DNA from: Clavelina lepadiformis
Taxonomy: Eukaryota > Chordata > Ascidiacea > Aplousobranchia > Clavelinidae
DNA length: 64,000 nucleotides
NCBI RefSeq assembly: GCF_947623445.1
Contig: NC_135245.1
Location: 1,805,501-1,869,500 of the forward strand
Reading direction: 5' to 3'
Shown: positions 1-15,300 of the stretch, piece after piece
Layout: every line of letters begins with the position of its first letter
Position numbering within the stretch: the stretch's first letter is position 1
Notes under the pieces: generated by a model
What the model was told of the DNA's origin: nothing
Database searches by the model: none
Seen by the model: only the letters and a program-made list of their open reading frames with translations
Position numbers and translations under genes: made by a program

Positions 1-348
1 TAACGAACTGCGTGCTAGCAACCTTAGAGCGCCTGGCTGTTATAAATTCGTGCTGTTGTTTCAAATTGCAGAAAGACACACTATGTTGTCATACAGAAAA
101 CCTACTTCGCGTAAGCATTAAGTGCTGAAGCACTTTTGTGAACCAAAAGATCGTCCAATCTTTTTCGTGTCTGTTTGATTGTCACAATATTTTAACTTAA
201 CAAACTTGCATACGGCAATGTTATATAGCTCAGTCACTTTCAACAACAAGCTTGTGTGTACGTATCTGAAGCTTTTATTTTTCTCTACCATCATATTCCA
301 ACGGTCAGTAGTAACACTTTCCTTAATTCAGATGAAAAAAAACTGCAT
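1..348. other. Flank downstream of the actin gene
   Basis: No gene is supported here. Short open frames on the plus strand are A+T-rich and match no family I recognise. Confidence 0.5.
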
Positions 349-354
349 TTTATT
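349..354 (-). terminator. Candidate polyadenylation signal of the actin gene
   Basis: Read on the minus strand this is AATAAA, about 330 bases past the actin stop codon. It would give a 3' UTR of ordinary length. It is the first canonical hexamer I noticed downstream; no transcript end is visible in the sequence. Confidence 0.45.
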
Positions 355-681
355 TTCCGAGTAAATTGTATTAGTTTTATGGAGGAACAGTGCGCATTAA
401 CATTTGAACAAGTCTCTCTTGGTCCATGAGCAAGCGAAACAAGGCTTTTTAGATTCTTACATGTATTTCTTAAGTCACTGCAAGCACAGTGGGATTTTTG
501 AACTCCCCAACTATCCGGTAGACATTCTTACAGATATATATATCGTATTTTATACAAGGACTAAGCAGCTTTCAAACGAAAATTGCTCATCTCAACGAAA
601 AAAAGAACGAACCCAAATAAATGTAAATGCGTTTACAACAACAAATCACTATAATGTTTATGGTTAAGTTTGGTATTGCAT

Positions 682-2227
<1,546 letters not shown>

Positions 2228-2603
2228 TTATCAGCTACTGATTGCCTGCAAACACCAACGCCCTTTTTAAAAATCGGAACGCTAAAGGTCATTTTCTGCC
2301 ATTTCAAGTTTCAAGTTTCAATTCTAACTCTTCCAATAAAGAGTTAACCATGCTAGCATATCTCCAGTAATTGAATAACGTTGTCTATAGAAGGACGGCT
2401 TAATAACCGAAGATAACAAACTACAAATAAAGTTTTCTGTCTCTCTGCAAATGACACACGTCTGCTCCATGGGCGAGTTCTCATGCACTGAACTAAAAGC
2501 CGGGCAGGTGCCTAGAAGTAAGTAGGCTTTTGTTTGCTGAAGGCCTATTTCCTTCTCTCTCGTTTCCGCAATCATTCCCACCTTGTTCTACCATCGCTTG
2601 TTA

Positions 2604-2674
2604 CCAAATAAGGCGACGCAAAGCACCCGGCGTGTGACGTATTTTTTTCTGTGCCGCGACATGACCAAATATGG
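2604..2674. promoter_or_regulatory. Proximal pair of CArG boxes (SRF sites)
   Basis: CCAAATAAGG at 2604-2613 and CCAAATATGG at 2665-2674 both match the SRF consensus CC(A/T)6GG exactly. They lie about 430-490 bases upstream of the actin ATG, a typical place for proximal CArG elements of actin genes. The transcription start itself is not evident. Confidence 0.7.
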
Positions 2675-4127
2675 TCCGCTTTTGCGATGAGCCGGTTTTT
2701 GGCGTCGCCCAAGTCGGCTCTGATTGGTTGCGAGTTTAGTGCAGGTTATATGGAGACTACAAGGCAAGGGCCAGGCCCTGTTTTCGGCAGAAAGGAAGCC
2801 GCACTATTTCGGTTCAGGCTGTCGAAACAATTATTGCATTATGATATTGCCCAATGGAATCTCGTTCTTATTTTGTCCGATTTATGCCTCTTTTTATCTT
2901 GTTTCAAATGTCGTAATAATCGGTCGCCTCGAAATACAAGACACAATAAGGTTTACATTGAACGCAATATCGGCTTCAAATTACCATGTACAACATAGAT
3001 GAAAATTTTGTTTCAGTCATGATAAAAACACCGAAATGAATTTCTCAGCCAGATAAAGTTACGTGACATACGCCAGATGACGAACCGCCGCCAATTTATA
3101 ACACTAAAGCACGCAATTGCCCTAAAAAGCTAACGTCGTAGAGAAATTGCAAGATTACCCATCTGTTCTGTGTTCGTTTCGCAGCTGACGTTATCGACCT
3201 TGCGACACCAAATTTTGAATGTATAGTTTGGAGAAGCCATTTGAGTTGCATAAGTACAATCTAGAACTGTTATTGTGACGTTTGGGTGTTTTAAGTGACC
3301 CTCCATGAATTAGTCGATTCAACTACTTAATGACTACGCCATCGGCCGCTTTATATTCTGTACAGTCATTGTGGAGTGAACTAACCTATTATCAATTCGG
3401 TTACGCAACATGCTTACTAACTCCTGTTTTACACGAATTTTAAAAACAACCTTTTAGTAAGCGTAAACTTTACTTGACCAAATATGTCCGGTGTGTTGGT
3501 ACTGATGAAATAATAGTTAAGCAACGATGAAATAATTCAGTTTACTAATCCGCCAGAGTAGATATGTAAGAACATATAAACACGTGCAACCGACATTGCT
3601 GGCATCCGGCCACTCAGATATTTGCGCGGGCGAATGACGCAAGCACATACACGCCGCATTGCGCGCGCACGAAGCGACCAGTCTGAAACAACGATGATAG
3701 TTTGAAATGCGCGGTGGTAGAATTAGTCAGTATCACGCAATCGTTTCCTTCCTTTTCCCGGTAAATAACAGCAGATATGTTGCTGCCAATAGTTTGTAGA
3801 AACGCTTATGCAGGCAAACTGATTAACAAGAGTTACGGTTACGAAACGGACCGAGACCTATTTACTTTTCTTGCAATACTTCCCTATGTCTGACTTGTTA
3901 CCAGAAAATAGATTTAGTTTCTAAATCTTTTCATTCCGTGTCACTCTTTTCGCAAAGTTTGTCTGAACTTCTGTTTTATAACGATGTTCTATTCTAGCCT
4001 TCACCTTAGCTCACTTCCCAATGTAACTTGGTGTTGTACATGATGCCCTTACAACGCCACCTCTATTTAAATGCTTTCGCCGGCCTACACGTTTTAGCCT
4101 GTTTAGAATCAGGCATAGTTGTCAAAA

Positions 4128-5571
4128 CCATAAAAGGCGTCCGAAGGGTTTACCGTCAATTCAAACCGATTTTTCGTTGCCTCGCCCTTCAGACGTGATG
4201 CGATTGGTCGCTTGTGACGTCACAAGATAGATCGTTGTATTATTTGAAGTGCGTGACGAAAGAGGCCATATTGAGGCAAGCGGCAAAACACTCTGGCGCA
4301 TTTCTCAAAACGTATAGCGTTTTTGGGCGAGTTTATAGACAAAAACACGGGAATATGGATTACGACTTATACCCACAAAAAGCTCGTTTTAATTGTAATA
4401 AAATTGCCGTAGGTATGCATTAAACTTCCACGGGCGGTTATGGTCGATCCTGTATGCCACACAATGCTTTGTAAGTTAATAATTGACCGGTGTCGGCCGC
4501 CCAGTGCAATGCGATCCATACCTTATTAGGATGAATTTAGCCTCGCATGATTTTTGATTACTTTAGGCCTGTAATTGTCTTTATAAGGTAGGCTACTGAC
4601 CAGGCGGTGTTTAACTTAGGACAAACATTAACTACTCCCCACTCTGCTACGCACAACTTAATTGCGCAACGTTTAATTTCCGCCTTTGTTTACATTTCGC
4701 AAATGAGTCTTACGTGGCACAATTTGTTGTCTATTTGATGACACTTCCAAATATGGACGGCTCTTAGAGCCTGGCAGTAGTCTGTAAACTTCAAACATAA
4801 CAGCGCAATAAAACATTCTTTGCTTTGAGTCCGAATTTAAGGCCTACGAATCATCGCTCCATTTGATTGGTCGAGTCGGTAAGAGGAACGCAAAGCCTGT
4901 TCCAAATATGGTAACGACGAAAAAACGATTCTTTATGACGATCGAGCTAAAGTCAACTTACGGAAATCGCCCGCATTTATACTGTATAAGTCTTTGATGA
5001 TTAATAATGCGTTCAGGCTATCACATACATTGTCCTTAATGAGAAAACGTTCCGCAACCAACAACTATTGCAACAAGCTTCAACATCAAGTCAACGGATG
5101 TAGTGACGTCCTACAAGGAACCTTCCAAATAAACGCGTTGAATTGACTGGATACAAGGAAGTTGGAACCAGTTTTCGGTTTGTGTTCTAACTCGAAGTGC
5201 ATCTAGCTTGGTCTACAACGTTGAAAAACGCATGTCATTGCATTTTCACGTCATAAAATGTTTTGTTACGTACATTGAAATGTAATGATGTCGAAATTTT
5301 CGTTTCCACCCAGTTTCCATTGACTGGGTACTACGGTGACTTAAGTTAAAGGCTTTGTAATAGCAATGGCGTTAGCATGCTGGTACCACTGGGCCACGCC
5401 CTGGTACTAAAAAGCCAGTAAGCCAGGTGGTAAGCCTTCAGCTACATGGTTTTTGCTTCTGTTGGCCAAGCCTTTCGTTTTCGAGTAGCTGGTCAAAATG
5501 AAAGCAAAATTTCTTTAAACAGACAATTAATTTGCGATATGTTTGTTCGATTGATATACTTCCTTATAAGG
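4128..5571. promoter_or_regulatory. Distal cluster of five CArG boxes
   Basis: Exact CC(A/T)6GG matches occur at 4128-4137, 4521-4530, 4747-4756, 4902-4911 and 5562-5571. There are one-mismatch forms near 3479 and 4579. I estimate well under one exact match by chance in 3 kb at this base composition. The segment lies 2-3.4 kb upstream of actin, so an SRF-dependent enhancer is likely. It may also mark an unseen noncoding first exon or an alternative promoter. Confidence 0.6.
4211..4226. promoter_or_regulatory. CRE palindrome within the actin upstream region
   Basis: TGACGTCA (4215-4222) is the consensus CREB/ATF site and is embedded in a perfect 16-base palindrome. A second TGACGTCA lies at 6042-6049. 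Both are in the actin 5' flank near the CArG boxes. Function is inferred from motif identity only. Confidence 0.45.
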
Positions 5572-5599
5572 CTAAACGGTGCAAAACCGAAAATGGAAT

Positions 5600-8500
5600 C
5601 GGATAATTATATTGAAAAGAACAGTAGATGCTTATTGTTCAAGAGTGTTCTGATGAAAAGCCGACAAACACATGACGCGACAATCCCTAGTGTGACGAAA
5701 TACTTTCTCTTTCATCTTTGCGGAAAATGTAACCAGCTTGGATGCTATTGGAGGCCCAAATTATTTATGAGCGTGAGAGATGAGAAAGGACCACACACTT
5801 ATTAAAATTAGTTCCAAGGTACAAGGCTACACCAATTCCTACGTCGATGAAATCATGTGCAACAAGCTCCCATACTGAATTATACATGTCAGCAAACAGC
5901 AATGACCTACTTGGACAACCACTGTCGCTCTAATTCCACTGCACGCATGCGCAGTAGCCTGTTTAGCGCCAACCGTAGAGATTTCTAGAACTTTTGCCTC
6001 TGAATTACCAGTGTAATTCCACGTTTTGCAATCGAACGTTGTGACGTCATGGTGAAATCGATAAAAGACAGAGGCTAAAAATCTGGTATCCCAGACGCCA
6101 TCTACAGTAACAATAATTATTCCATTTGGTGCACTGTTGTTATCGATTGGACTATATCTCAAGAGGTAGCCAATGGTTGACTGGTCCGTGATGGGAAATA
6201 TCGAATTTTTAAACCTTGCTGCTTAAGCTAGACTTGGTCAATGAAGTGTTGCAATTCCTTGCCTGGTGACGTTAAAATTACTAGTTAAATGCTTTGGACG
6301 TGCCCAACTATATTTGACGTTTTTTTTTCGCTAAATTCTTCACGAATGAGGTATTGTGTTGACGCTGTGGGTCTTGGGCGGTGCGGTTAGGCTAAATATG
6401 CGTATCCAACCTTTAGCGGCAAACCGCTGTATGTTGAGTGTTTCTAAGCCCGCATTATGCGTTTAATATATGCTTGCGAATAGTTTCACTATTCCGGCGC
6501 TCTTTGCTTTGTAAAGTTCTCTAAAAGAAGTCACGGCTTATTATGTATTAATTATATTGATACATCACTCCTTTATACATGTCTAGTTTTCAACACATGC
6601 GACTTTTGTCGATTTAAAAATTTTTTTTTATTTGATTCGGAAGTCGTCGTCAAACGTCGACATTTATTACATCACCATGATTAATTTTTGTCGTCTTTGA
6701 ATTTTAATTTCCAACAAAACCTTCACTTCGCCGTGTCAACTCCCAAGGGGCGTCCGTGCGCGACATATGATATTGCCATAAAAGTGCAGAACAGACGTTT
6801 CAATAACGGAATCGCTGTGGATCTCCACGTGATCTCAGTGTTGTAAAAGTCGCGACAATTTAATACTTTTATGCGGGTTTTATTAGTTTTATAAAGATCA
6901 ACAGCGCTCTTTGTCAAAACTTGTTTCCAATTCCTTATTTGGGTATCATCGCGCTCTCATAAATAATAACAACAAAGTAACCGGTTAAACTTTCACCTTA
7001 TACCTTCAAATTTGCTTACGTCATGGTTCTATTGAGGTCTTGGTTTAAAGTCACCACGTCGCCTATAATTTACGTGATGATCTTACTAGCCCCGAGGCAA
7101 TTTTTATCGGTCCATTGCACGTCACATGCAGGCGATGACGTTATCACAGATTGTTGTCAACGTCGTATCCCAAATAAACTCCTATGGCCTCACAATGGGT
7201 CTTTTGTTACGAAGTAATTGGCAATTGGTCGATACATTTGAAGTGAAATTATTGCATTCGAATGTCCCTGGTTGGCTCAACAATATTAACTTGATTAGAG
7301 ACGTAATTTCGTTGTATTGGTTTTAACCTATAACATTTTGTCAAGTTCAACGCCGTTCAAAAGCCATAAAAGTTATGAATCAATCTTCAATTATGAAACA
7401 GAAAAAAATCAGCATCAAAGTTTTGGGAGTTGCGACTTATTAGCGGAACGAATACCAGTGCTTCGTCCAGTAGACAACATATTTATTTCTCAGACGTTTC
7501 GGTCGATGTTGTCTCGGTTGGAGCCGAGAAAAATGCTACTACACAAGAAGTTGCGTAGCAAAAAAATCGAATTATGAAAATAGTTGCAGTATCGATCGAA
7601 ACATCTGACGAATAAATTTGGTTTCTACTGTTTGGACTTTATAATGTTCGTTTGTGGGTAGAAAAGTATTAAGTTATTACCACCATGCTATTCGCCTATA
7701 ACCTATGCTTCTATATAGCACCGTTTAGTTTTGCATTTGTTCGGTGTTGCGCATGTTTTTGCTCAATCATTCGCTAACCCTAACGTACTAATTTACAAGG
7801 TTTTGCTTCGAGGAAAGTTCTGCTCTTTGCTGTCACTTAGCGGCATTATTTTAACGTCTCAACGCCGCTTGTATAGAAGTTGTTGCATTTGTGTTTGATA
7901 TTCTTTTCTGGAAGTTTCACCGAAAATAACTGTAATTAAGACCCTAGTTATATACTTATGCTTTCTTATAAACTGATTGTGATTCCATTTAAAACACGCC
8001 GCATTCTTTCGAAGCCAACATTAATCAAAAACTTTATACTATCGTTGGGGACTCTAAAGGGAAACGCGTAAAACGGAAGAACTCGTGTGATGAACAGGAA
8101 ACGGCTCACTCAACATGCTGGACCCGAAATGCTATATAACAACTTTGATACTAAAACTTAAAAAAAAAATTGATTAATGATAATTACTCTTCGCCTGGAA
8201 AGATATCAAACTGCAGTAACATACAGGGCCGGGAATTGCCTTCACGCTTATTGAACTTTGCTGATTGCAGCAACAAAATTATGAACAAATTGTACCCTTA
8301 GCGAAACGACAGTTGGCATCAGCGCTTGGATAGTTCTCTTGCTTGTAACAATGGACCAAGAATTAATCAAACGGGAACAGCTTTGGTTAAATAAAAAATT
8401 GAAATATAAGCGCATAATAATGTTTTTCAATTCCATGACGCACAAAAAGTATTCAATTATTTCGATTTACTTGTCAAGGAAAATCTAGGGATGATAAGAA

Positions 8501-11030
8501 GCAAAATAAACAAATTAATATTAGTTATAAAAAAATTTCACTTTTCTGACTGGCAGCATAGGTTTCCATGATTTTACACTATTGTCGTCTTCCATTATTG
8601 TCCTTGTTCAATGCCATCACTGTTCATAATCCTTATTATCGTCACCACCATCTTCTGCGCTCTCAAGTTCGACAAACGTAATATCCATTTACGAGAAATC
8701 TATTTGTTTATCTAACCATGGTCAATAAATTTATGTTTGTTTGCTATGACCAGAATTTAAGCAAAGATAAGGTGCTTAACTGAAATATTTGGCACTCGAG
8801 CATAACACTTAGAGAAACTAGAAATCACAACGGTGAAATTATTACGACAAAAGCAAGTAAATTTAATTAATTTTCGTTATGTTGCTTTACATACAAAGTT
8901 TTTTTTGCAAAGAATGCTCTTTTGGTGTAGACCTGTGACCTTTTTTACATAGCCAACGTTTCGTTTGTTACAAACCGCTTTGAGTTGATACAAAACGATT
9001 TCGTAAATTTTCTTTTCCGGTAATCTGATTCAAATTTAAACACATAAGCGTTCTTCTAACCTACCAATGTTTTTTTTCTAAAGCCTCTTTTGGGGGTCTT
9101 GCCATGTCGAAAGTTTTTGGTGTTTGACTTGTGTTCTTTCATTCTCGTTGCCAAAGATCGTTTTTTTTTTTATTTATGTAAGTAGCCTTAGAGCTTTTAC
9201 AAAGAATTTCATAAATGACACTTTGTCAATTTTCCGTTGGTACAGGGTCTTTGGAATAGAAAAAGATGTCTCCAATCTTCAAAGACAATTTGAAAGCAGC
9301 TTTGATTTTGTGATCACCAAAAACTTGTTTCAACTTTTCGTCGAGGAGGGAAATAAACTCGAAGGCAGAAGGTTGAAAATAAACTTAAAACGTTTGCTAA
9401 TAAAAATGATTGGTAGTTTTTTTTGCTCCAATATTTATTCTTAGTGAAGAACCATCTACTACTCTGTTAAATTTGCTCATTTTGGTTCAGCAGAGTAGCT
9501 GACGAACAGACTAATCATGCTTGACAATTTGTTGGGGAATGAAAGAAATCAACTACCTTCTCGTGAGGGTTAAAGAAGTTTAATGTACTTTTTATGATAC
9601 GAATACGCTGCAGTGGCGTGTTGAAAGTAAAAGTGTTTGTTGAATGAATTTGTTTCCAGGAGAACCTTTGTAGAATTTTATTATCTTTTAGATTTTTTCT
9701 TTGGGTAAGTTTTATTTGGATCAAGATTTAAATGTTTGCTTTGTTTGTTTTCTCTTTTTCGACTTATGCACTAATTATTATGCACTGTGTAAATCTGCAC
9801 TCCAGTACCAAGCACTTTCTTATATTTTATTGCACTACACACTTGTTTTTCTCTTTACTATGTATATATTTTCAATTGTATTCCGCTAATGGATGTTTAC
9901 TGACCTTAAGTCACATCCTGTTATTGAGTGTAGGCAACATTTAGTAATCATATTGACGAGGTTTCACTGAATTTTTGAAACACATTCACTTAGTGTATTT
10001 TTCTTTTAACTTCAAAATAGTTAAAGCTTTCCTCAACCACATGCCACTAAATTTGTCGTTAAATACTCTATACATAGGCAATAAGCATCCAGCATGCGCA
10101 CGACAATTACCTTTTGATAAAGCACTTTGATAAGATGATAGTATTGGAAATTTCGAATCGGATTAAGAAAATCCGTCTGTTTATTTATTAACTTGTCAAT
10201 TTTCAACACTCATTACACAACTATTTCGGATATTTATTGCAATTACTGCAGATCGCTTTTACATATTTTCAAGATGAAAGACTGGAACCAGTTACTGGAT
10301 TGAAACGTCACCAACAGAGCCACTCAAGTCTTCAGCTTCGGACCAAGAGAGGTTACCTTTCAGCACTACCATCTATTGGACAGAATTGACATCTTTTTCT
10401 GTACATCATTGTCGATGTTCCAGTGAAGTTTCCATCATGCAACGAGCAGTATTGTCATTACATTTTCCAAAAATTATCATTGGAATGAATTCTTGCTGTA
10501 CAAACTTGGGCTAATCAACAACGCCCTTAGTGCTATAACCACCAGAAAACCGGGCTCTTGCCCGGGATGGGGCTTATTTTACGGCGAGTTTCTTTTCCCA
10601 TTCACTGATGTAAAGCATTAAAGCAATTTTCATTCATCAGTTGCTTGAACACACCACGTGCTTGTCTGCTTAATTTTCGCATTTTCAACTTATGTTTTAT
10701 GAATTTAACTAATTATAGGTTTAGTGGCCGTGCTAGTTATTTTCAACAAATATTAACGTTATTTCTTTTGAGCACGTTTTAAGCATTTTCGGCTTTGTCA
10801 CTTTTTCCTGTTCATTGGCCCGTGTTTGTAACAACTGGTTTAAATTTTCGACACCACCGCGCTTTTGACAAAAAATAAAATGATTGAATGATTGATTAAT
10901 TGAATATGACCCTTGTTGTGATTGACTTAGACTTTTGTTTTAAACTGAGATTTCTATGTGATTATTAAAGCATAAGGTTTATTGACAAATCTCCGATTGT
11001 ATTTTTTTTATTATGTAGTGGTGATGTCAG
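5600..11030. other. Intergenic region between divergent actin and synaptojanin
   Basis: No exon with family similarity was found on either strand. Open frames here are at most about 119 codons (5446-5805) and show no domain. The sequence is A+T-rich. A short GC hairpin, CCGGGC-TCTT-GCCCGG, occurs at about 10552-10567. Confidence 0.5.
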
Positions 11031-11087
11031 CATGATGTCATCGACTGGTTTCAAACGTACGGACATAGGCTGCTAGGGTCTAGTTTA

Positions 11088-11894
11088 GTCTACTATACAA
11101 TTGCACAACTACAGGATGCCTTTGTATACTAGGCCCCAGCTACTCAAATGGTGACGTCATCTGTTTATGCACTTGTGTACTAGACCCCCAAAGTTGTCTG
11201 GAGAAACAAGACCAGGCTAAACAGTTGATTTTATAGCATATAAGTTTGGAGCATCAGTTCTCATCCGTGGGCGAGGGCGACTCGCGACCCTGCTTCCGAT
11301 TTTAATGACTCGAGTGACATTTTTTCATGACTCGACTCAGGTTAAAGGTCTTAAATGACCCGAGTCATGTTAGGCCTCATACGCGCGGTTGTGACCCGGA
11401 TTGCAGAGTATGGTAATTTGCACCGAGTTCTTGGGTGTGCAAAAGCAAATTCCGGTGTGCTGGTGTGGAAGGAAGCAGCTGCCAGTTGCTGTGCACTGCG
11501 ACTCGTGGCCCAAGGCTTCCCAGCGGTTGTGCAGTGCAGGCAAGGTGCGTCCCTAAACGATAGAAATTGGGGAAAAATCAGTGTTTTCCGTTTTTTTAGA
11601 GATATCGGTTTTAAACACTAATTTTGAGGTATAAATCGTAGCAAAAGAAAGTGTCTCCTTTTTTTATGAAGACATCGGTTTGCCTTGGTGTGCAAAGCCG
11701 TTTTAGAAAAAAAATCTCGGGCGTCCACTTGCCATACTTTGCAGTCTGTGATCTGACAGTAACAAATAGAGCTTTAAGTAACGAAAATCGTGTCTAGTGC
11801 AGAAGTACACAACCAGATGACATCACAACTGAAACAGCTGGTGTCTAGTATGCAAAGGCATCTGCGATGGTTGTGCACTTCTGCAATAGATCCC
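11088..11894. repeat. Two inverted MITE-like arms forming a foldback of about 800 bases
   Basis: The segment at 11088-11186 matches the reverse complement of 11791-11894 along most of its length, including the shared core GATGCCTTTG. Each arm is itself roughly palindromic at its ends (CTAGTGCAGAAGTACACAACC-like). Inside, a second weaker inverted match pairs about 11390-11425 with about 11725-11755. The simplest reading is two copies of one MITE family in opposite orientation around other repeat debris. Confidence 0.6.
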
Positions 11895-12370
11895 AAAAAT
11901 CTATATCTTTTTTTAAAAATTATGCTTCTCTAATGGTAAAAAGTATCAACCAGACCAATTTTTAGACAGACATGACGTTATAAACAATTTAATGCACTGT
12001 ATAACCTAGTGTAGCCTCAAAAGTTTTTGATTTGAAGACATTGACTGGACTTGAGTCACAATTTCAATGGATTTGACATGGCTTGAGTCAAAAAAATATA
12101 ACTTAATAACAACCCTGCATTCTTGTTAATTCATATTGCATTTAATGTTTTATTACAAAACAACAAAGAAACAATGTGACCTGTTTGTTGTAGCTAAAAA
12201 AATCACTTTGTTCCAAAAGTAATGTTTGAAAAGTGATTGAAAAAAAGCAAAATGACCTTCATTTTATGCTGTAGTGGAAAGTGTGGCAGCTGCACGCATG
12301 AGATTCATCAACGTGCATGCTGAATTTTTTTATCTTTACACCGATTTATAATAAATAAAGACACGCCATC

Positions 12371-15300
12371 ATGCCAAAAGTTGCATCTTTGCATGCCCAA
12401 TTTCTCGTTGAAAACTACCGTACTCTCCAATCTGGATTGTAAGTACTGTTGGCTCTGTTTTAACTTCGCTGGGAAACTAGATCATTATTTTTTACCAAAG
12501 TTTTTGTCAAATTTATAAGCAGTTTAGTATTCGGGTTTGCCACTGCTAATGTTTGTGTTCGCTCGAATTTTCCACAAAGATGATGTTCGGCGAATCTATT
12601 CAGTTTGGGTTCGTATTGGCCCATCCCTAATGATAGAATTTGTCATTTTATCACCATTGTCGAAAGCGCATGACACCAAAAATCCAATGACTCCAAAAAT
12701 CTAGGTAATTGGCTGCAATTTTGGAGTCTAGACTATATGTAAGTTTGTGGACTGTTTTTGAATGTAAAAGTGTGACCTCTAAAAAATTAAGACATGTCGT
12801 TCTGATCTTACTTTTTGTATAAAAACAGCATAAGAACAAAAGTCACTGTGTCTATTTACCTGTTAGAGAGTGCACTTTCCCCTACGATTGATATTGGAGT
12901 TTAGCAATGATATTTATGACTTTTGAGAGTAAAGTAGTAAAATGAAGAAGAGTAGGGTTGAAAGAAAGCCCTCCTCCCCCACTGTTTGACACCAGCAGCT
13001 GTCAAAGGAGATAGATTATCTTGACTGATCTCAATTACGATTAGAAGTTTGAGTTTCAGGATGTAAAACTACAAGAAGGAGTCATCTCAAAAGCATCTTA
13101 GCCCAGTGTTGTAGCGAGAATACAGATGCTAATCTGGCAGATCTGTAGAAAAATGTCATTGAAATTTAGCGCTTGCCACTTGTGCTTGTTATCACGTATC
13201 ATAACATTCTTTGATGACTTCTGCAAGAAGTTGAAGATATTGAATCTGATGTGTGTAAGTTTTGATTCATCAATTTTGTTTTTGCAGCCGGTTGGTGCTG
13301 TAGGGTGAAGGTGATAGCTTAGTATGTCACTTGGCCGGCACTTAAAGGTATTGAAAATACAACAACCAAGCCTTGGCGTTCTCTTAGAACATAGAAACAG
13401 CAGAGATTTTTTATGGGTTGAAGACAGCTATTCCATTATTCTTGGTTAGTATCGATATATGTATTTGCTGAAATGTGTTGTGTTATTACGTAAAACTTCA
13501 TGTAAATTATTTTGCTGAAAGATGGCCAAGAAGGCAATGAACTAAAAACCAACTCATCAAAACTGGGAGATGCGTATGGTTGCCTTGGGGTCATCACTTT
13601 AGGAAGAGGTATGTTTGGTTCTGTAAATACAAGTTTTTTTATGGGTTTAGTTAATCGAGAATTCATATGCTGTGCCTCAAATACTAATTATTTCTTTATA
13701 GATCATAATATATATAAATTAGAATAAAATTGTAATCATATTACTGTATATGATATTAGTAGTTATTTGCAATTTGATAGCACTAATTAGCCCAATTCAT
13801 ATTTTCAAAATTGAATAAAAATGATTTCAGTGTTAACGGGAAGTTTTTTGCCACAAATTATTTTTCTTTGGTGTTTAATATTTAGGTTCTGAAGCTTTAA
13901 GCAGCCATTTAATTCTTGTGACTGGATGTCGAAGTGTTGGGCGCTTGCTGGATAGCGAGATATATCGCATCACTGACGTCGCGTTTGTCTCCATAAAAGA
14001 AGCAACTATTGACACATCTGGTTCTGACGTTAGTCTTTGTACAGTATTTTATTGTGTTTGCACTGGTTAGCAACCTATGCATTTTTATATCTCAAAGTAC
14101 TGCATACTATAGACCCCTCTGTAGTCTCTAGTATTAAATCGTTTGGATTAAAACTTTGTTCGAATGCTGCTATCTTAGATTATAAATTGCCTAGGCTGAA
14201 CCATCAACAGCCTGTAATTATTATGTTTATCTGTCAATCGATCCTTCAGAAATTGTAAATTTTTACTTCTTCACTCTCTGTGCAGTTCAAGAGGCTTCTA
14301 TGCTCTGGTTCATTTTACTTTGTTGCTCCAAATGCTGAAGGAAGCAAAAATACATTGGACATAACATGCTCACTGCTTAGTCAATCTAAAGGAGAGAAAC
14401 CAACTCATTTTCTATGGTGGGCTGTGTGCTATTTCAATATCCTGTGAAACTATTGTGTAGCAGTGTAGCCAAATGTACTTTGCACAGCAAATGTCGTAAT
14501 GTGCATTCTATTTAGTAGAAATTTGATTTTAAAGCATATTTTGTTCAGGAATCGCAACCTTCTTACATATTTTATGCTGAGGGGCATCGAAAGCAAGATC
14601 TGGTTTTTAGACATCATCTGTGGCGGAGTGGAAATTCGTACCATTTATGTTGGGGCACAGCAGGTAGAATCTTTTTGTATAGAAGGCATTTTATAGGTAT
14701 TTTCCCGCATGCTTTGGATGTCATTGGAGCATGAAATTAGTTTACACTTGTTACAACTTGTATAGAAATTTATTTTTAGTGGGCTATAGCTTTTATCCAA
14801 ATCCACTCTTCATTTTCTCTTAATTATTTTGCCCAATATTTATTAGTAACAGTATTTTCATTTTGGAATTACTTGCTTTTTTAAAATTAAAAGCAGAGAT
14901 TTGCAGATGGCTAGTATTTACTCCGGCCTTTTTCATTGATCCTTACATTGAAAGAATTTCCTAACTGATAGTCGGCATAATGCCCAGAAATGTTGGTCCT
15001 AACTCAAGCATGCTTCCAAGTTGAATATTAAATAATTTTCTAAATTATATCTTTAGGCCAGAGCTGGAATCATCAACAGACTGAGCTGTGAAAGAGTTGG
15101 CACCAGGTATAATGTCCGTGGGGTTGACCACAGTGGAAATGTGGCAAATTATGTTGAAAGCGAACAGGTAGAGCTTCTCCAATAACTATGACTGTTGTTT
15201 TTGATATGCTGTGTTTGTTTGAAATCAATTCGTGGTTGCTGGCCAGAAATTTGTATTTATGAATGTATTTTAGTTTGTATGATATTTGTTTTAATGCACA

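Noticed and set aside
5446..5805. 119-codon plus-strand open frame in the actin upstream region
   Set aside because: No domain, no splice context, overlaps the CArG enhancer region; likely chance.
13126..13308. Whole 60-codon frame as a synaptojanin exon
   Set aside because: Only the last 35 bases (13260-13294) resemble the family; the rest does not match.
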